The translations under genes were made by a program, and so were the position numbers. This document shows, piece by piece, positions 23,666 through 35,927 of a stretch of 64,000 nucleotides of DNA; positions within the stretch are counted from its first letter, which is position 1, and each line of letters opens with the position of its first letter. Source of the stretch: Endocalyx cinctus (taxonomy: Eukaryota; Ascomycota; Sordariomycetes; Amphisphaeriales; Apiosporaceae); NCBI GenBank assembly GCA_001600455.1, contig BCKC01000001.1, forward strand, positions 372,001 to 436,000. The letters run 5' to 3'. The notes below the pieces were generated by a model, which worked only from the letters and a program-made list of their open reading frames with translations, was not told the DNA's origin and did not search any database.

Positions 23666-24828
23666 TTTAATTCGCGATTTGCGTGCGGGAGGGGGAGGGA
23701 GTGAGCGTTTTGTCTTTTTTTTCTCCCTTTTCAAAAACAAGTTTCCGGTCGAATGAGTGAATGGACTACGAGAAAAAAAAAAAAGAAAAATATATGTACA
23801 CAGGTGGTAATGGAAGGAGAAAAGATAATGAGTTCCGAGCAAAGGAGAGAGCAAAAAGACGAAAAGATAACGAAGATAAATGATGGAATGTTTTCAAAAA
23901 AAGAAACAAGAAAAAAAAAAGCAAGAAAGAACGCACGATGTGACGAACTGATGTTTCTCTCTTTTTTCTTCTTCTACTCTTCTCTTCTCAAATTAAGGTA
24001 TGAAAGGTCTCACAAAAGGCAAAAACGAGAAAAAATGTCAAGGGGAAAAAATACATTTTCTGGTTCGTTTCTTTTCTTCGATCTGACATTATTGGGTATT
24101 TCACGTCTCTACTCCGGTCCTTTTTGAAGCATGAGCTTACGGCGTTTTGCTCTTTTATTCCACGTTTATAGTTTCACTGTTCGCTGTACGTATATAGGGT
24201 ATCCCAGTTCATTTACATATATACCTATACTTAACTTCTTTACTACATTTCCTATCGATTTACCTACGTCTAATCTTAATGTGATGTTAGAAGAGCGTAA
24301 GAAGTTTTTATTATTGAGTAGACCGGTTATCTACTTGTGTGCTATTTAGGTGCTAACCTACAGAGTACTGATTATTGAATTCGTCCTATCTGGGTTGGAT
24401 GGGTAGAATCGGCTGAAAATAGCTTCATTATTCTTACTTTAGGTACTTACTAACATGTACATGGATGATCGCCAGCAAGGATCTAATCAGAAAATATGAT
24501 AACAAATAATATCATCTCATTTATTTACAACTTTGTTATAATATGCTTGGAATGATTCATCGATTTGACTGATGATGGGATTTTGTTTATAAGAGGGTCG
24601 TGTCCCATATCCACAGCATATCCGATGACGTACATAGTATGCGTGTGGCTCCCACAACTCCCCTCCTCTACTTCGCTTCTCGACAGCTGATTCGCCAACG
24701 TTACATCGCGAACTACTACCTATTCTATATTTACCCCCACTTACCCAACCTATCTTATTAAGTATATTCTACGGCTGAGTGATTAGATAGAATCCTATCA
24801 TCTGGGTGTTCCATCTAAGACAAGCAAG
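23666..24828. other. spacer between ACT-domain gene and sphingomyelinase gene
   Basis: The 3' UTR part up to about 24100 is extremely purine-rich (GAAAA repeats). The rest is the promoter side of the next gene. No gene seen. Confidence 0.55.
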
Positions 24829-27302
24829 ATGCGTTTGCCCCGCTGTCTCGCAGAGAGGCAGAGAATGGGGTTTCCGATGTTCCTGGCACTTCTACTATTC
24901 CTGTTGTCTCTGGTGGTACGGGCCGAGACGAGGGTCCGGTATGACCACCACCGGCGGTGGGAATTCGATGCCGGAGAGGCGCAAAAACCTCTGCTCGACG
25001 ACGGCGTAGACGATGATATCGGTGGCGGGGGGATACATACCCCGTCCGAGATCGAGACGCTGACCCCGCGCCCGGGAAGTTGCGTGGCTTGCGAGGTGAG
25101 TTTGATATATTTTGAGCTTGGTGTATCACGATCATTATCGACTCATAATTCTGGGCGCATAGGCTATTATCGCGCAGCTTAAGCTTGTTGCTTCGAGGGG
25201 GGACGATTTCTTCATTCGCGTGGCAACGAAGGCCTGTAAGAGGCTTCGGGTACGTATTTTATAGCTATCCCTCTAACACTAAAAGAAGAGAGAAAAAAAG
25301 GACTACTCTAATTAGATTCGTGAATGTTTGAACATACTTTCCCTTGATATCTTGATAGCTAGCTAACGTGATTATCCTACCACTCAAGGTCCAAGATGAA
25401 GATGTCTGTGAAGGGGCTATAGCATTAGAAGGACCGCTCGTGGCGCGAGCCCTGCGACGAATGCACGTAGGCTCCAAGACCTCGAAACTAGCCTGCGTGG
25501 CCTTCATGGGCCTCTGCGATTACCCGGCCGTCGAGCCGTACAACGTGACATTTCCCTCGCCGAAGCCGGAGCGAAAACGGAGGGAGGAGCATCGGCCATC
25601 CCCGTCCGATGCTTCGCAACCACCGCTCTACGTGGTTCATTACTCGGATATCCACGTCGACCCCTTTTACGTGCAGGGCTCGAACGCGAATTGTTCTAAA
25701 CCCATTTGTTGTCGGTAAGATCACTTACAGTTCTTTTATCTCATTTTAACTACGTGCGAGAAAAACAAAAAGCTTATGAAGTAACGGTAAAAAAAAAAAA
25801 GGACGTATGCCGAAGAAGATGAACCCGGAAACAACTTCTACCCGGCCGGCCCACACGGCGAACATACGTGCGACGCTCCCCTAAGTCTAGAGCAGAGCAT
25901 GTACGAGGCAATCCAGTCCATATTAGGGCCCGACGAGGCCCCGACCCTGGCCCTCTTCACGGGCGATCTGGTCGATCACGCGGTATGGAATACGACGCGG
26001 GCGCAGAACACGCTGGATATCGACGCGGCGTACGGGCGGATGGACGGCTCCTTCGGGTTCTCCGTGTACGGCACGGCGGGGAACCACGAGGCGTCGCCGG
26101 CGAACTCGTTCCCGCCTACGGACGAGGATAATGATAACGAGGAGGACGATAACGAGGATGCGTCCCGCTGGGTATACGATGTCCTCTCGTCCGCCTGGAG
26201 CCGGTTTATCGGGTCCGAGGAGGAGACGGAGAGGACTTCGCGCCAGTTTGGCGGATACTCGGTGCCGGTAACCGACGTGCCCAAGACGAAAACGGAGACG
26301 AATACGGGGTTGAGGATTATTTCACTTAACACGAACCTGTACTACGCTCATAATTACTGGCTGTACGAGGAGCCGATGACGAGGGACCCGAGCGGTCAGC
26401 TCGCTTGGCTCGTCGGCGAGTTAGACGCCGCCGAGAGGAGCGGGGAGAGGGTCTACGTCGTGGGACATATGCCGATGGGGAGCCGGGACGCGTTTCACGA
26501 CGCGTCGAATTATTTTGATCAGATCGTTAATCGGTATGAGGATACTATTGCGGCTATGTTTTTCGGTGAGTTTTCTATCCACTCAAGGAGAGAACAAAGT
26601 TTTACTTATATGTACACATATTTTACTGTTTACTAACTTTCTGTTCTATCTCAAGGTCATACTCACCTCGACGAGTTCCAGATATCGTACTCAGATTACG
26701 AAAACAAGACGGCAGCCAACGCGATCATGGTCTCCTACGTGGCGCCGTCGATGACGCCTACGTCGGGCCACCCGGCATTCAGGGTGTACGCGGTGGACCC
26801 TTCCACGTTCGCGGTCCTGGACGCTATCACGTACGTAGCGGACACGGACACGGACTCGGACCCGGACGGGAAACCGGTGTGGAAGAGGTACTACTCGGCC
26901 AAGGAGACGTACGGGCCTCTCGTTTCTTTCTCATCTCGGGGAGAATTGAGCCCCGCGTTCTGGCATAACGTCACCGAAGTCCTAGAGTCGGAGGAAAACG
27001 CCCAAGAGTTTGACGCGTATTTCGATAGGCGGAGACGCGGTTGGAAGAGTGGTGAGACCTGCGATACGAGAGAGTGCGTGAAGCACCAGATTTGCAGGTT
27101 GAGGGGTGGGAGGGCTCAGGATAATTGCGTGGCTCCCGGGCAATACGGATTCGAGGATGACGCTATAGCTACGGCAAGGGATAAGGGCAAGGGTAAGAAT
27201 AAGAAAGATGAATGTGAAGGCTCAGTTATAAAAGATACGCTCACGTCTTTGGCCCGAGATGAGGATACGTTGGAGATGTTGAGGACATTCTCGGATGAAT
27301 GA
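24829..27302 (+). CDS. secreted acid-sphingomyelinase-like phosphodiesterase
   Basis: Five exons: 24829-25095, 25163-25249, 25389-25714, 25802-26565 and 26656-27302, giving 696 residues in consistent phase. It hydrolyses phosphodiester bonds of sphingomyelin-type lipids, or possibly other substrates, with two metal ions. The N-terminus is a signal peptide with a hydrophobic core (FLALLLFLLSLVV, about 17-29). A saposin-B segment spans exons 1-3 with its Cys pattern (CVACE, CKRL, VCEGA). All calcineurin-type metal motifs are present: DIH at 205-207, GDLVD at 281-285, GNHE at 320-323, VGHMP near 447-451 and GHTH at 482-485. Asn-linked sites (YNVT, WNTT, HNVT) suit secretion. A second in-frame ATG at codon 13 would also give a signal peptide. 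A very acidic insert lies after GNHE. Confidence 0.93.
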
Positions 27303-27941
27303 GCGAATACTTATTCAGTTATGGATCTTTATTATACTTGGCCTTTTATGCTGCGAGCACAGTCATTATCATCGTTCCGAATGACATAGCGTCAAAGAAT
27401 ACAAGGCTATCCGATATACCTGGCCTTGGAAGAAATGCACGAATGCGAGAGATTTCCGGGATGCCGAGGGTTTGGGTTTGTGGCTGAGCCTTTTTTGGTT
27501 TTTTAATCTATTCTCTTTTTTTTTTCCTCTAATAATAAGGTCACATTTTGATCGTCATCAGCAGATCAGCCTGGTATTGCTTGGACTTTGATATTTGTTT
27601 CAAGATACCGAAGGATACATCGGTTACCATGTCAGACAGACAGCATGGATAAGTACTTAGGTGGTATTTTAGTGTAGTAGGTGGTAATAGTGTTGGAGGA
27701 AATTCATGCTTATCATTCCTTACTATTAAACCCGTACCAAGTTAAATGAACAAGATCAATTCAATCACACTAATTCAGAATTCAGACTTACGTGTCTGTT
27801 CTCTTGTTATTTTTATCTTACGTCTTCCTCTCTATCTGTCATCTTCATATTTTTAAAAAAGTGTCTATCTCATTACGTCCTTTGAGTACTCCTTTGTTTT
27901 TGTTTAGGAGAATCTCCCTGTAGGGGAAACTTTTATTTTGC
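27303..27941. other. spacer between sphingomyelinase gene and VMA1 leader
   Basis: Sphingomyelinase 3' UTR and VMA1 promoter side. Pyrimidine-rich stretches occur at 27490-27530 and 27785-27905. No gene seen. Confidence 0.55.
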
Positions 27942-28511
27942 ATGCTCGGCTTACACCCTCGACCAACTTTAAGGGCACGTCCCTCGTTGGTGGACCTAAT
28001 TCGAGGAGGTAACAGTGCAAGTAATAGTAGACCGGGTACACCAGTTGAATCTGTACCTGAAAGCACCGCTAATCCTACAGTTAATACCGCAATCGTTACA
28101 GGTGCTACAGGTGCTACAGGTGCTACAGGTACCGCAAGTGCTATAGATACCACTGTCGTTACCCCTACTACCGTTAAAGCCACAGTTGAGATAGCAGCCA
28201 ACCAACCACTACCTTCCAGCCCCGTACCCAGTCCCAGTGCCAGTCCAAGTAGGCGTCCCGTGCACGAGCTACGGCAGAGGTCATCCACACTGGCTGCATC
28301 GTCTCCTCCTCCACCATTGAGATTACAAGCTGCTACTACTGCTGTACCCCAATTATTACCACCTACATCATCTGCCTCGCCAGAAACATCATCATCACCT
28401 ACAACTTCAACCTCACCCACCCCAGCTTCACCTCAGCTTCTACCTCAAAATTCTTCCTCATCCTCATCCGAAGCTGAAGAATCTCTCGAATCTCCTATAA
28501 GCTCTCCTAAA
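27942..28511 (+). other. 190-codon open leader in frame with VMA1 start
   Basis: From an ATG at 27942 the frame stays open for 190 codons and runs directly into the VMA1 ATG. The predicted peptide is low-complexity Ser/Pro/Thr/Ala-rich, with a short GATGATGAT repeat encoded by a 9-base tandem repeat near 28101-28127. Conserved VMA1 orthologues start at the MAP encoded at 28512. The stretch is therefore either an untranslated leader, an upstream-started longer isoform, or a chance open frame; the minus strand is also open here. Not annotated as part of VMA1. Confidence 0.5.
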
Positions 28512-31101
28512 ATGGCTCCGGTAAGCCTTTTTTTTTCCAATCCCAGAACATTAAATCCTACGTCAAAAAGATTTATCATGTTTTCAATCTTTGTTTTGGT
28601 TTAGGTTTTTTTTTTGTACTGTTCTTCAGATGCTACCCCACGCCCTCAGGTTTTTTTCTTTCCTTCTTTTATTGCTGCCTTACATCAAACCTTCGACGGT
28701 TATCTCTTTTGCTAATATGTTGATGAACGAATATAGTCGGCGAAAGCTACGAACGGCACGCAGGATGGCCTCAACTCTGGTATGCATGCCTTTCCTGTAC
28801 AATCATCGTTGATCATCATCTTATTCTAACCTAACGTATAGGCAAGATCTACTCCGTATCCGGGTTCGTAAACCATCCATCTCTCATCTTGACTTACCCT
28901 ACAAGCTCAAATCTACGACCTCTTCCTCCCTTATCGAAAACTAACTTGTTTCCCAACACAGTCCCGTCGTCGTGGCCGAGGAGATGATCGGTGTTGCCAT
29001 GTACGAGCTTGTACGTCCCATATCTTCCTCCACTCTACCCGTTTCCTTCGCTTCCCATCCCTCTTCGTCTTACTCATGATCATGCAGGTGAAAGTCGGAC
29101 ACGATAGCTTAGTCGGTGAAGTCATTCGAATCAATGGCGATCAAGCTACTATCCAAGTTTACGAAGAGACAGGTCGGTGATATACGCAAAACCCTCTGAT
29201 TAGGCAAAGGGGAAAGAATGAAAGAAAGCTAAAGAAAACAAAATTTTGTAGCCGGTGTAACGGTTGGAGATCCCGTTCTGCGAACCGGAAAGCCTCTCTC
29301 CGTCGAGCTCGGCCCTGGTCTATTACATAACATCTACGACGGAATCCAGCGTCCTCTCGAGAAGATTTCGGAACAGTCCAAGAGTATCTACATCCCCCGC
29401 GGTATCGATGCTCCGGCCCTGGACCGGAAAAAGAAGTGGGAATTCACCCCCAACATGAAGGTCGGCGACCACATCTCGGGCGGTGACGTATGGGGAACCG
29501 TTTTCGAAAACTCGTTCATCAAAGTACACAAGATAATGCTGCCGCCGCGGGCGAGGGGTACCATCACCAAGATCGCGGCCAAGGGCGAGTACACGGTCGA
29601 CGAGAAGATTCTCGAGATCGAGTTTAACGGTACTAAGACGGAGCACGGCATGATGCAGACCTGGCCCGTCCGTGTCCCCCGTCCGACTACCGAGAAGCTC
29701 TCTGCGAACAGCCCCTTTATCGTCGGTCAGCGAGTGTTGGATGCCTTGTTCCCTAGTGTCCAGGGTGGTACCGTTGCCATCCCCGGTGCTTTCGGATGCG
29801 GCAAAACCGTCATCTCCCAGTCCGTTTCTAAGTTCTCCAACAGTGATATCATCGTTTACGTTGGGTAAGTTCCCCTCCTGAATCGTTTCATTGCTTTTCT
29901 AGTGTTGTCTCGGAAATGGTGCCCGAAGCAAGCTATTTATAAGCTCCATATGTACCCTTGACAACCTTGGCAGCAAAAAAAAAAAAAGGAGATTACTAAC
30001 TATACATAATTTTAGTTGTGGTGAGCGTGGTAACGAAATGGCTGAAGTCTTGAAAGATTTCCCCGAGCTGTCGATTGAGGTCGAGGGCCGGAAAGAGCCT
30101 ATCATGAAGCGAACAACGCTGATCGCAAACACGTCCAACATGCCCGTCGCTGCTCGTGAAGCTTCCATCTACACGGGTATCACGGTAGCCGAGTACTTCC
30201 GTGACCAGGGCATGAACGTGTCCATGATGGCTGACTCCTCGTCGCGATGGGCCGAAGCTCTTCGTGAAATTTCGGGTCGTCTGGGTGAAATGCCTGCTGA
30301 TCAGGGTTTCCCGGCCTACCTCAGTGCCAAGCTAGCCAGTTTCTACGAGCGTGGTGGTAAGACGAACTGCCTCGGCTCTCCCGAGCGTGAGGGTAGTGTT
30401 ACCATCGTCGGTGCCGTCAGTCCCCCCGGTGGTGATTTCTCGGATCCCGTTACAAGCTCTACCCTCAACATTGTCCAGGTGTTCTGGGGTTTAGACAAGA
30501 AGCTCGCTCAGCGAAAGCACTTCCCGTCGATCAACACGTCAGTGTCGTACAGCAAGTACACCAACACGCTGGACAAGTGGTACGAGAAGGACTTCCCCGA
30601 GTTCCCCCGGTTGCGTGACCGTATCAAGCAGCTCCTTTCCGACTCGGAAGAGCTGGACCAGGTGGTGCAGCTCGTGGGTAAATCGGCGCTCTCGGACCCG
30701 GACAAGATCACTCTTGACCTGGCGACGCTCCTCAAGGAAGATTTCCTGCAGCAGAACGGTTACTCGGACTACGACCAGTTCTGCCCCATCTGGAAGACGG
30801 AGTGGATGATGAAGCTCATGATGGGCTTCCACGACGAGGCGCAGAAGGCGGTCGCTCAAGGCCAGAACTGGACCAAGGTCCGTGAGGCGACGAGCGATCT
30901 TCAGGCTCAACTCCGTAGTCTTAAGTTTGAGAACCCCAGCGACGGCGAGGAGGTCGTCTGTAAGAAGGTATGTTTTATTTCTATTTATTTCTCCTTTTCT
31001 TTTCTTCTTAACAAGATTGGGTTTATTGACTAACGTTTTTGTAGTACGAGGAGATTTACCAGAACATGACGGATAAGTTTGCCTCGGTCGTGGATGAGTA
31101 A
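28512..31101 (+). CDS. VMA1: V-type proton ATPase catalytic subunit A
   Basis: ATP-hydrolysing subunit of the V1 sector, which acidifies vacuole and Golgi lumen. Eight exons: 28512-28520, 28737-28779, 28842-28863, 28962-29010, 29088-29172, 29252-29864, 30016-30967 and 31045-31101. They sum to 1830 bases and 609 residues, the usual fungal length. The first exons are tiny (9, 43, 22 and 49 bases); the 22-base exon uses an unusual GTTCGT donor. The P-loop GAFGCGKT is at 248-255 and is uninterrupted, so there is no VDE-type intein at that site. The junction [14 protein letters not shown] carries the conserved catalytic-site glutamate region. [19 protein letters not shown] and [12 protein letters not shown] are hallmark blocks. 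Identity is certain; the exact first exon is inferred from phase. Confidence 0.96.
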
Positions 31102-31932
31102 ATGAAGATTAGAAAGGGATTCTAGACTGGTGGAGACTGACTGATAGACCAAATTTTGGAGAGAATTCCGGCTGGGAGGTTGTGTTTGTGTGTGTATGTG
31201 TGTACATAGGCTGATTCGTTGGGTTTTGTCTCTTGTTTTTTTCCATTGGCCGCTATCATCATATCATCATATTTACAAGTGCATTTGATGGGGGGTTCTC
31301 TCTGTCTATCTATCTGTAGATGCATCAACTGACTTGCTTACTGATGTATAAAAAAAATAACTGTTCGTAAAATCGTACACATACACGCGTATAAACTATT
31401 TCTTTTGATATTGTTTGTCTGGAAGATAGTGAAAAGATATATAGACAGAAATTCGTCTGATTATTAGAATTTTCCTCCCCCTTTTAAGGTGAAGTAGGTA
31501 TGTATCAACTTGCTATTCTGTCCTAACCTAGAATGCTACGTTGTATGGATGAATAAAAAAATAAATATATAAAAAAAAAAAAACCAAACTCCCCGACTGT
31601 GATAGTGAACAAGCGTAGGTAAAAATATGCTGTTACCCTTCCTTTCCTTCCCTTGCCTTCTCCCCCATTATCTCTATGTTAATATTAATACAGTATAAAA
31701 TAAAAGTAGGTAAAATAGGCATATAAAAAAAAAAAAAAAAAAAAAAGGAAAGAAAAAAAATGTATGCAAATTCGTGATCTCGTCATTTACGTTGCCCCTT
31801 TCCCCTTTCCTGTTTCCCTTTTGTTTTTAAACCCATTTCGTTCAAAGAAAAAAAAAAAAGATAACCATTCATTTCACCCTTCTTCCTGCCTTGGAAAAAA
31901 AAAAAAAAAAAAAAAAAAAAAGGAGAAATCAT
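31102..31932. other. convergent 3' spacer between VMA1 and SEC2-like gene
   Basis: 3' UTRs with A runs near 31567-31583, 31724-31746 and 31892-31921. The homopolymer lengths may be assembly-sensitive. No gene seen. Confidence 0.6.
31892..31921. repeat. A homopolymer tract (about 29 A)
   Basis: Lies 12 bases beyond the stop codon of the minus-strand SEC2-like gene, so it reads as T on the coding strand of that 3' UTR. Confidence 0.7.
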
Positions 31933-32808
31933 TTATTCCCCCAGCAAGACCCTCACGCGCTCCAACCTGCCCATGGCGCCCTCGAGCCTCTCGAGCCGCG
32001 ACCGCTTCTCCTCGTCCCTCCTCTCCAAGACGGAAACGCGCTCCTCCAGGTCGGCGCGGGCCCTCCTCTCGGCGGCGACCATCTCGTTGGCCTGCTCGAA
32101 CAGGGACACGCTCAGCTCCTCGACCTCGCGCGACGTGTCGTTCAGCTTGCCCTCGGCCGCCGCTCTCAAGGCTTTTTCGCGTTTGAGGGCCGCTACGAGG
32201 TCTTTTTCTTTTTCCACGGACGCGGGTAGGAGGGAGCCGGTGGAGAGGTGGTGAGGACGAGGGTGGGAGATTTGTGAGGGTGGAGATAAGGAGTTGGACG
32301 GTGGTGGTGGCGACGAGGCCGACGAGGATACGGCCGCCGCGTAGGCTAGGTTCGGCGTGGATTTGCGGGATAGTAACGCGCTGAGGCGGGAGGTGCCGGC
32401 GCTGAGGAAGGAGGAAGGGCGGGAGGGGCTGGCGGGGGTTACGGGACGGTTATTGTTGTTATTGTTACGATTCGCTTCCGAGGCGGAGGGCGGCGAAGAG
32501 GCGACCGAGGCGCGTAGTCGCGCGAGCTCGTCCTCGTAGTCGGCCCAGCGGTCGACGGCGGCGGTCGCTTTCTGGGTGAGCATGCGGACTTGCGCCTGCA
32601 GGTCTTCGATCTGCTTCTGGGCTTCGAGGAGGGGGGCGGCGTTCGGATCCGGTAGCTGGGATGAGGAAGAAGAGGAGGAGGGAAGGGCGAGTCCGCAGTT
32701 GGGACAGCACGGTTTCGTCGTCGTCGTAGTGGTGCTCATGGTCGTTGGTTTGGTGGATAATTGCTGGGTTGTTGGTAGAGGTGGTAGGGTCATTGTCATG
32801 GTAGCCAT
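31933..32808 (-). CDS. SEC2: SEC2/Rabin8-type Rab guanine-nucleotide exchange factor
   Basis: Single exon, 291 residues. The frame is open upstream without an ATG, so the start is the ATG at 32808 (MATMTMTLPP). SEC2 activates the exocytic Rab Sec4 on secretory vesicles through a long parallel coiled coil. A Thr/Ser-rich N-terminus carries a CPNCG motif (residues 35-39). Coiled coil follows at 60-100 (EAQKQIEDLQAQVRMLTQKA). A Ser/Pro linker with FLSAGTSRLSALLSRKSTPN runs to about 195. The Sec2p-type coiled coil, with LNDTSREVEELSVSLFEQANEMVAAE, runs to the end. Only this exchange-domain part is present; full-length yeast Sec2 is longer, as is common to shorter filamentous forms. The domain call is from pattern memory of the NEMVA block. 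Confidence 0.8.
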   Translation of the reverse strand: MATMTMTLPPLPTTQQLSTKPTTMSTTTTTTKPCCPNCGLALPSSSSSSSQLPDPNAAPLLEAQKQIEDLQAQVRMLTQKATAAVDRWADYEDELARLRASVASSPPSASEANRNNNNNNRPVTPASPSRPSSFLSAGTSRLSALLSRKSTPNLAYAAAVSSSASSPPPPSNSLSPPSQISHPRPHHLSTGSLLPASVEKEKDLVAALKREKALRAAAEGKLNDTSREVEELSVSLFEQANEMVAAERRARADLEERVSVLERRDEEKRSRLERLEGAMGRLERVRVLLGE

Positions 32809-33880
32809 TATGATTGAACCTCTTTTTTTTTTTCGTTGTCCTTGCTTTCCTCCCAATAATCCGGCCTTTTGGTTTTTTTTTGTCGACTCTCCTCTTTTCA
32901 CTTCTTTATATTTTATGTTTTTTTTTTCTGTCTGTCTATATTCTCTCTCTTTTTATCTCTCGTGGCTTATCAAAACTGCGATTTTAAACTTGGAAATGGG
33001 GGGGAGTTTTCCTTGCAGCGTCGTCTGTTCGTAATATCGGTGGCTCAAAAAGGGAGGAAAAGAGAGAGATGACGGTATAGATAATATTGACCTAATCGAA
33101 CCGGACCTAAGATATAACAAAGACGGACTTTATTTTTTTTAAGGGACAAAAGGCACTATTTTTCGTCGGTCTGCCTATTTTATTCCTTCTATTCTTCTTT
33201 TCCTTCTTTTCTATTTTGGAATTTTTCCAATTGCACGTGTTTAATTTCCTACACTAGAATCGCGTTTGAAAAAAAAAGAAAAACTAAAATATTGAAATTT
33301 GTCATTTCATTTCTGAATCAAACCAGGGGTAGAGGTTTTCGTCTTTCTTTAATAACAAAAAAAAAAAAAAAGAAGAGGATAAGTTTCTTGCGGATAAGAA
33401 CAAAAGAAAAGAAAAGGTTGGGGGAAAGAGAGAGAGGCGAGGTATTATAATAATAATATATTTCTTGTTCTATTTTTCTCTTTTAACTTTTTTTTTTCTT
33501 CCTTCTCTTTCAACCTCCGATTTTTCCTTTCTCGGTTGGGTTGGGCTGCTGCGCATTTACCGCGATGCGCAATTCAGAGGTGGCAGGGCAAAAAAGTCAT
33601 CGTTAGCTTTACGTAGAAGATGGGGGAGAAAAATCTATAAAAAGGGACAAGGATATTAAATGTAAATCTTGGTTCAGTTCGGACTTACGTGTTTTACGGA
33701 GTATTCTATTATATACTTGTACATATGGAGTATATGTGGATATATTTACTCCGTACTCCGTATATTACTTATTAAGAGCCTAATCTACTTTATGCAAAAG
33801 TTATGCATGTCACTTAAACGGTATTTAAACGGTTTTCTAAAATAATAAGTATCTATCTCTTTGGACATGTACATTAACCT
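32809..33880. other. spacer between SEC2-like and MPS1 genes
   Basis: SEC2 promoter side (T-rich, many homopolymers) and MPS1 3' side. TACGGAGTA-type motifs occur at 33695-33703 and, overlapping, at 33747-33762. No gene seen. Confidence 0.55.
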
Positions 33881-35927
33881 TTACATTTCCTCTCTAAGAT
33901 TCTTCATTATCTTATTCGCCCAGCTCTTAATTTCTACCGGCGATGCTTGAATCCTTTCTTCCTGAAGTGCATGGCTAATCGTAGCTTCTAATTTTGAACT
34001 CGTCACATGAACGACCCTTTCCGACCGGATTTCGGGTTGTAAAAAGCCGTCAATATTCTGCAAGAGAGATTCCACCGTTGGTCGCTGCGAGGGCTCTCGT
34101 GACAGACACGCCTTCATTGTTTTCATTAACGTCCAAGGGATATTGACCTCCCCCAACCCGTTTTCGTCAAACTCAATCGCGCAACGAGGATTGGTGATGG
34201 CTAGGACCTTGGGTGCGAGGCCTTTAATATGAGAAAACGGCGGCTGGCCGTAAACCATCGTGTACAATATACACCCGAGACTCCACACGTCGCTCGGCTT
34301 ACCAAATCTATATGTTCTGTTTCCAGATCCTCGGTCGGAGCTGCTCAGTGCATTCAAGCTCTCCGGCGCCATGTAATTCGGTGTACCTGATTGCTGAACC
34401 TTGTACACGTTCACCGTATCGTCCGGGATGGCATTAGCGATGCCAAAATCAACGAGCTTAAGCACACCATCTACAAGCACGAAATTGGCTGGCTTTAAAT
34501 CCGAATGGACAATATTACGCTCGTGTATCGGAGCAACGCATCTCAGCATCTCTAACCAGTAGTATCCGACAAATGTGAGGCTGAGTTTTTCGTCGCGTTC
34601 AACCTGCTCCCTCATGATGCTTTCGAGATCCAGTTGACCCAAATCCATAATCTAGCCACATTAGCTTTCTCTTTTTTTTTTGTCAAATCATGACAAAAGT
34701 AGACCTTTTATGAATAAAAAAAAAAAAACTTACAATGTACAGATAGCCTTTCGTTTCCTCGACGGCCCAATCGTACAGGTGCACCACTCGATTGGTATCC
34801 TCGAAACTTCTGAGTATCTCGATCTCATTTTCGATAAGTTTCCTAGCGGATGCATCCAATCTTTTCAACGAAATAGCCTTGAGCGCCCGTAGCTGGTTTT
34901 GGCTCGATAAGACCGCGAAGACGTGCCCGCTCCCTCCCTTACCTAGCTTCCTCATAACTTTATATACCACGCCGTTCGCGACGAATTTTTTTGCGTGTTT
35001 GGACTTGCTGGAGGAAGCCTCGGCCGGATTGGTGAGAACAACCTGGTTAGGTGAAGCAGCCCGGTCGGGAGGATCAGTTCTGGACGTAGGTGGGATATCG
35101 GCCGGTCTAGAGATCCTCGGAGCCGAGATGAGGGAGGCCGGCTCGTGAATCTGCGAAACTTCAACCTCCTTCGACGAATCCGGCGAGGTTGTTTTATTGT
35201 GCGATACTAAAACATCTCGCCGTGGTACCTTCTTCTCCCGATCAGGAGAAACGTTTTCCGGAGGTGTTTTGCATTCCGAATCCTTCAAGGCCGTCTCGGC
35301 CGGATGATGAAACGAAATATGCTTCGCCTTACGACCTGTCCTGTCATCTTCCGCGCCCGCTTTAGCAGGCCGGTCCGGGTCGAAATCGGATGTCCACGAA
35401 GGGGCCGTCGAATGCCGAGTCGTCGTAGTGGAATTCTTCGCCTTACTAGAGCTAGAAGAATCCGTTACCGAAAAATCGTTCTGAAATCGAAGAAGGCCAA
35501 CCCTCTTTTCGTGGTACGAGCGTTGCTCATTCTCCAAAGGCTCGGCAGGGGCTGGAGCAGGTGTGGTGTATTTTTGGGCTCTCCTCGGAGGTAAGTGGAG
35601 CGATCTTACGCCAGATCCACTAGTAAAAGTAGATGTAGAGCCAAGAGCAGTATTATTATTATGTATTTCACCCTCAATTCGCGGCTTCCTGGCCTCGTTG
35701 GCGAGGAGCGACGAGATTTCACGTTGATTCTCATTTCTTTCCGATCTTCTAACGGGAATTATATCATTCTCGTCCTGGTTATTTATGTCATTGTGTAGTT
35801 CGTGGGCAGATTCACGGGGTGGTAAAGAGCTATGCGCGCGAGCCAAGAGCGCTAGGGTGATAGCGCTCAGCTCGATCTTGGGCAATGGTGGCTCATCATC
35901 AGAACTGTTGTGTCCGAAAGCATCCAT
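33881..35927 (-). CDS. MPS1: MPS1/TTK dual-specificity spindle-checkpoint kinase
   Basis: Kinase for spindle-pole duplication and the mitotic checkpoint at kinetochores. Exons 35927-34734 and 34651-33881 join in phase 0 across an 82-base intron at ...YLYI/IMDLGQLDLES, giving 654 residues. The ATG at 35927 starts MDAFGHNSSDDEPP; the longer open frame has no earlier ATG. The first 320 residues are disordered and basic/Ser-rich. The kinase domain has the glycine loop LGKGGSGHVFAV, the lysine in ALKAISL, HSDLKPANF at 448-456 (HSD replacing HRD, normal in MPS1), DFGIANAI at 466-473 (an MPS1 signature) and GTPNYMAPES. The tail after the kinase is short. All catalytic residues are intact. Confidence 0.94.

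Noticed and set aside
27845..28420. 191-residue minus-strand frame over the VMA1 leader
   Set aside because: Low-complexity Val/Gly/Thr frame, antisense of the Ser/Pro leader; no motifs.
31724..31921. Poly-A tracts as possible retroposed gene ends
   Set aside because: They lie in normal 3' UTRs with no target-site duplication or reverse-transcribed gene copy.
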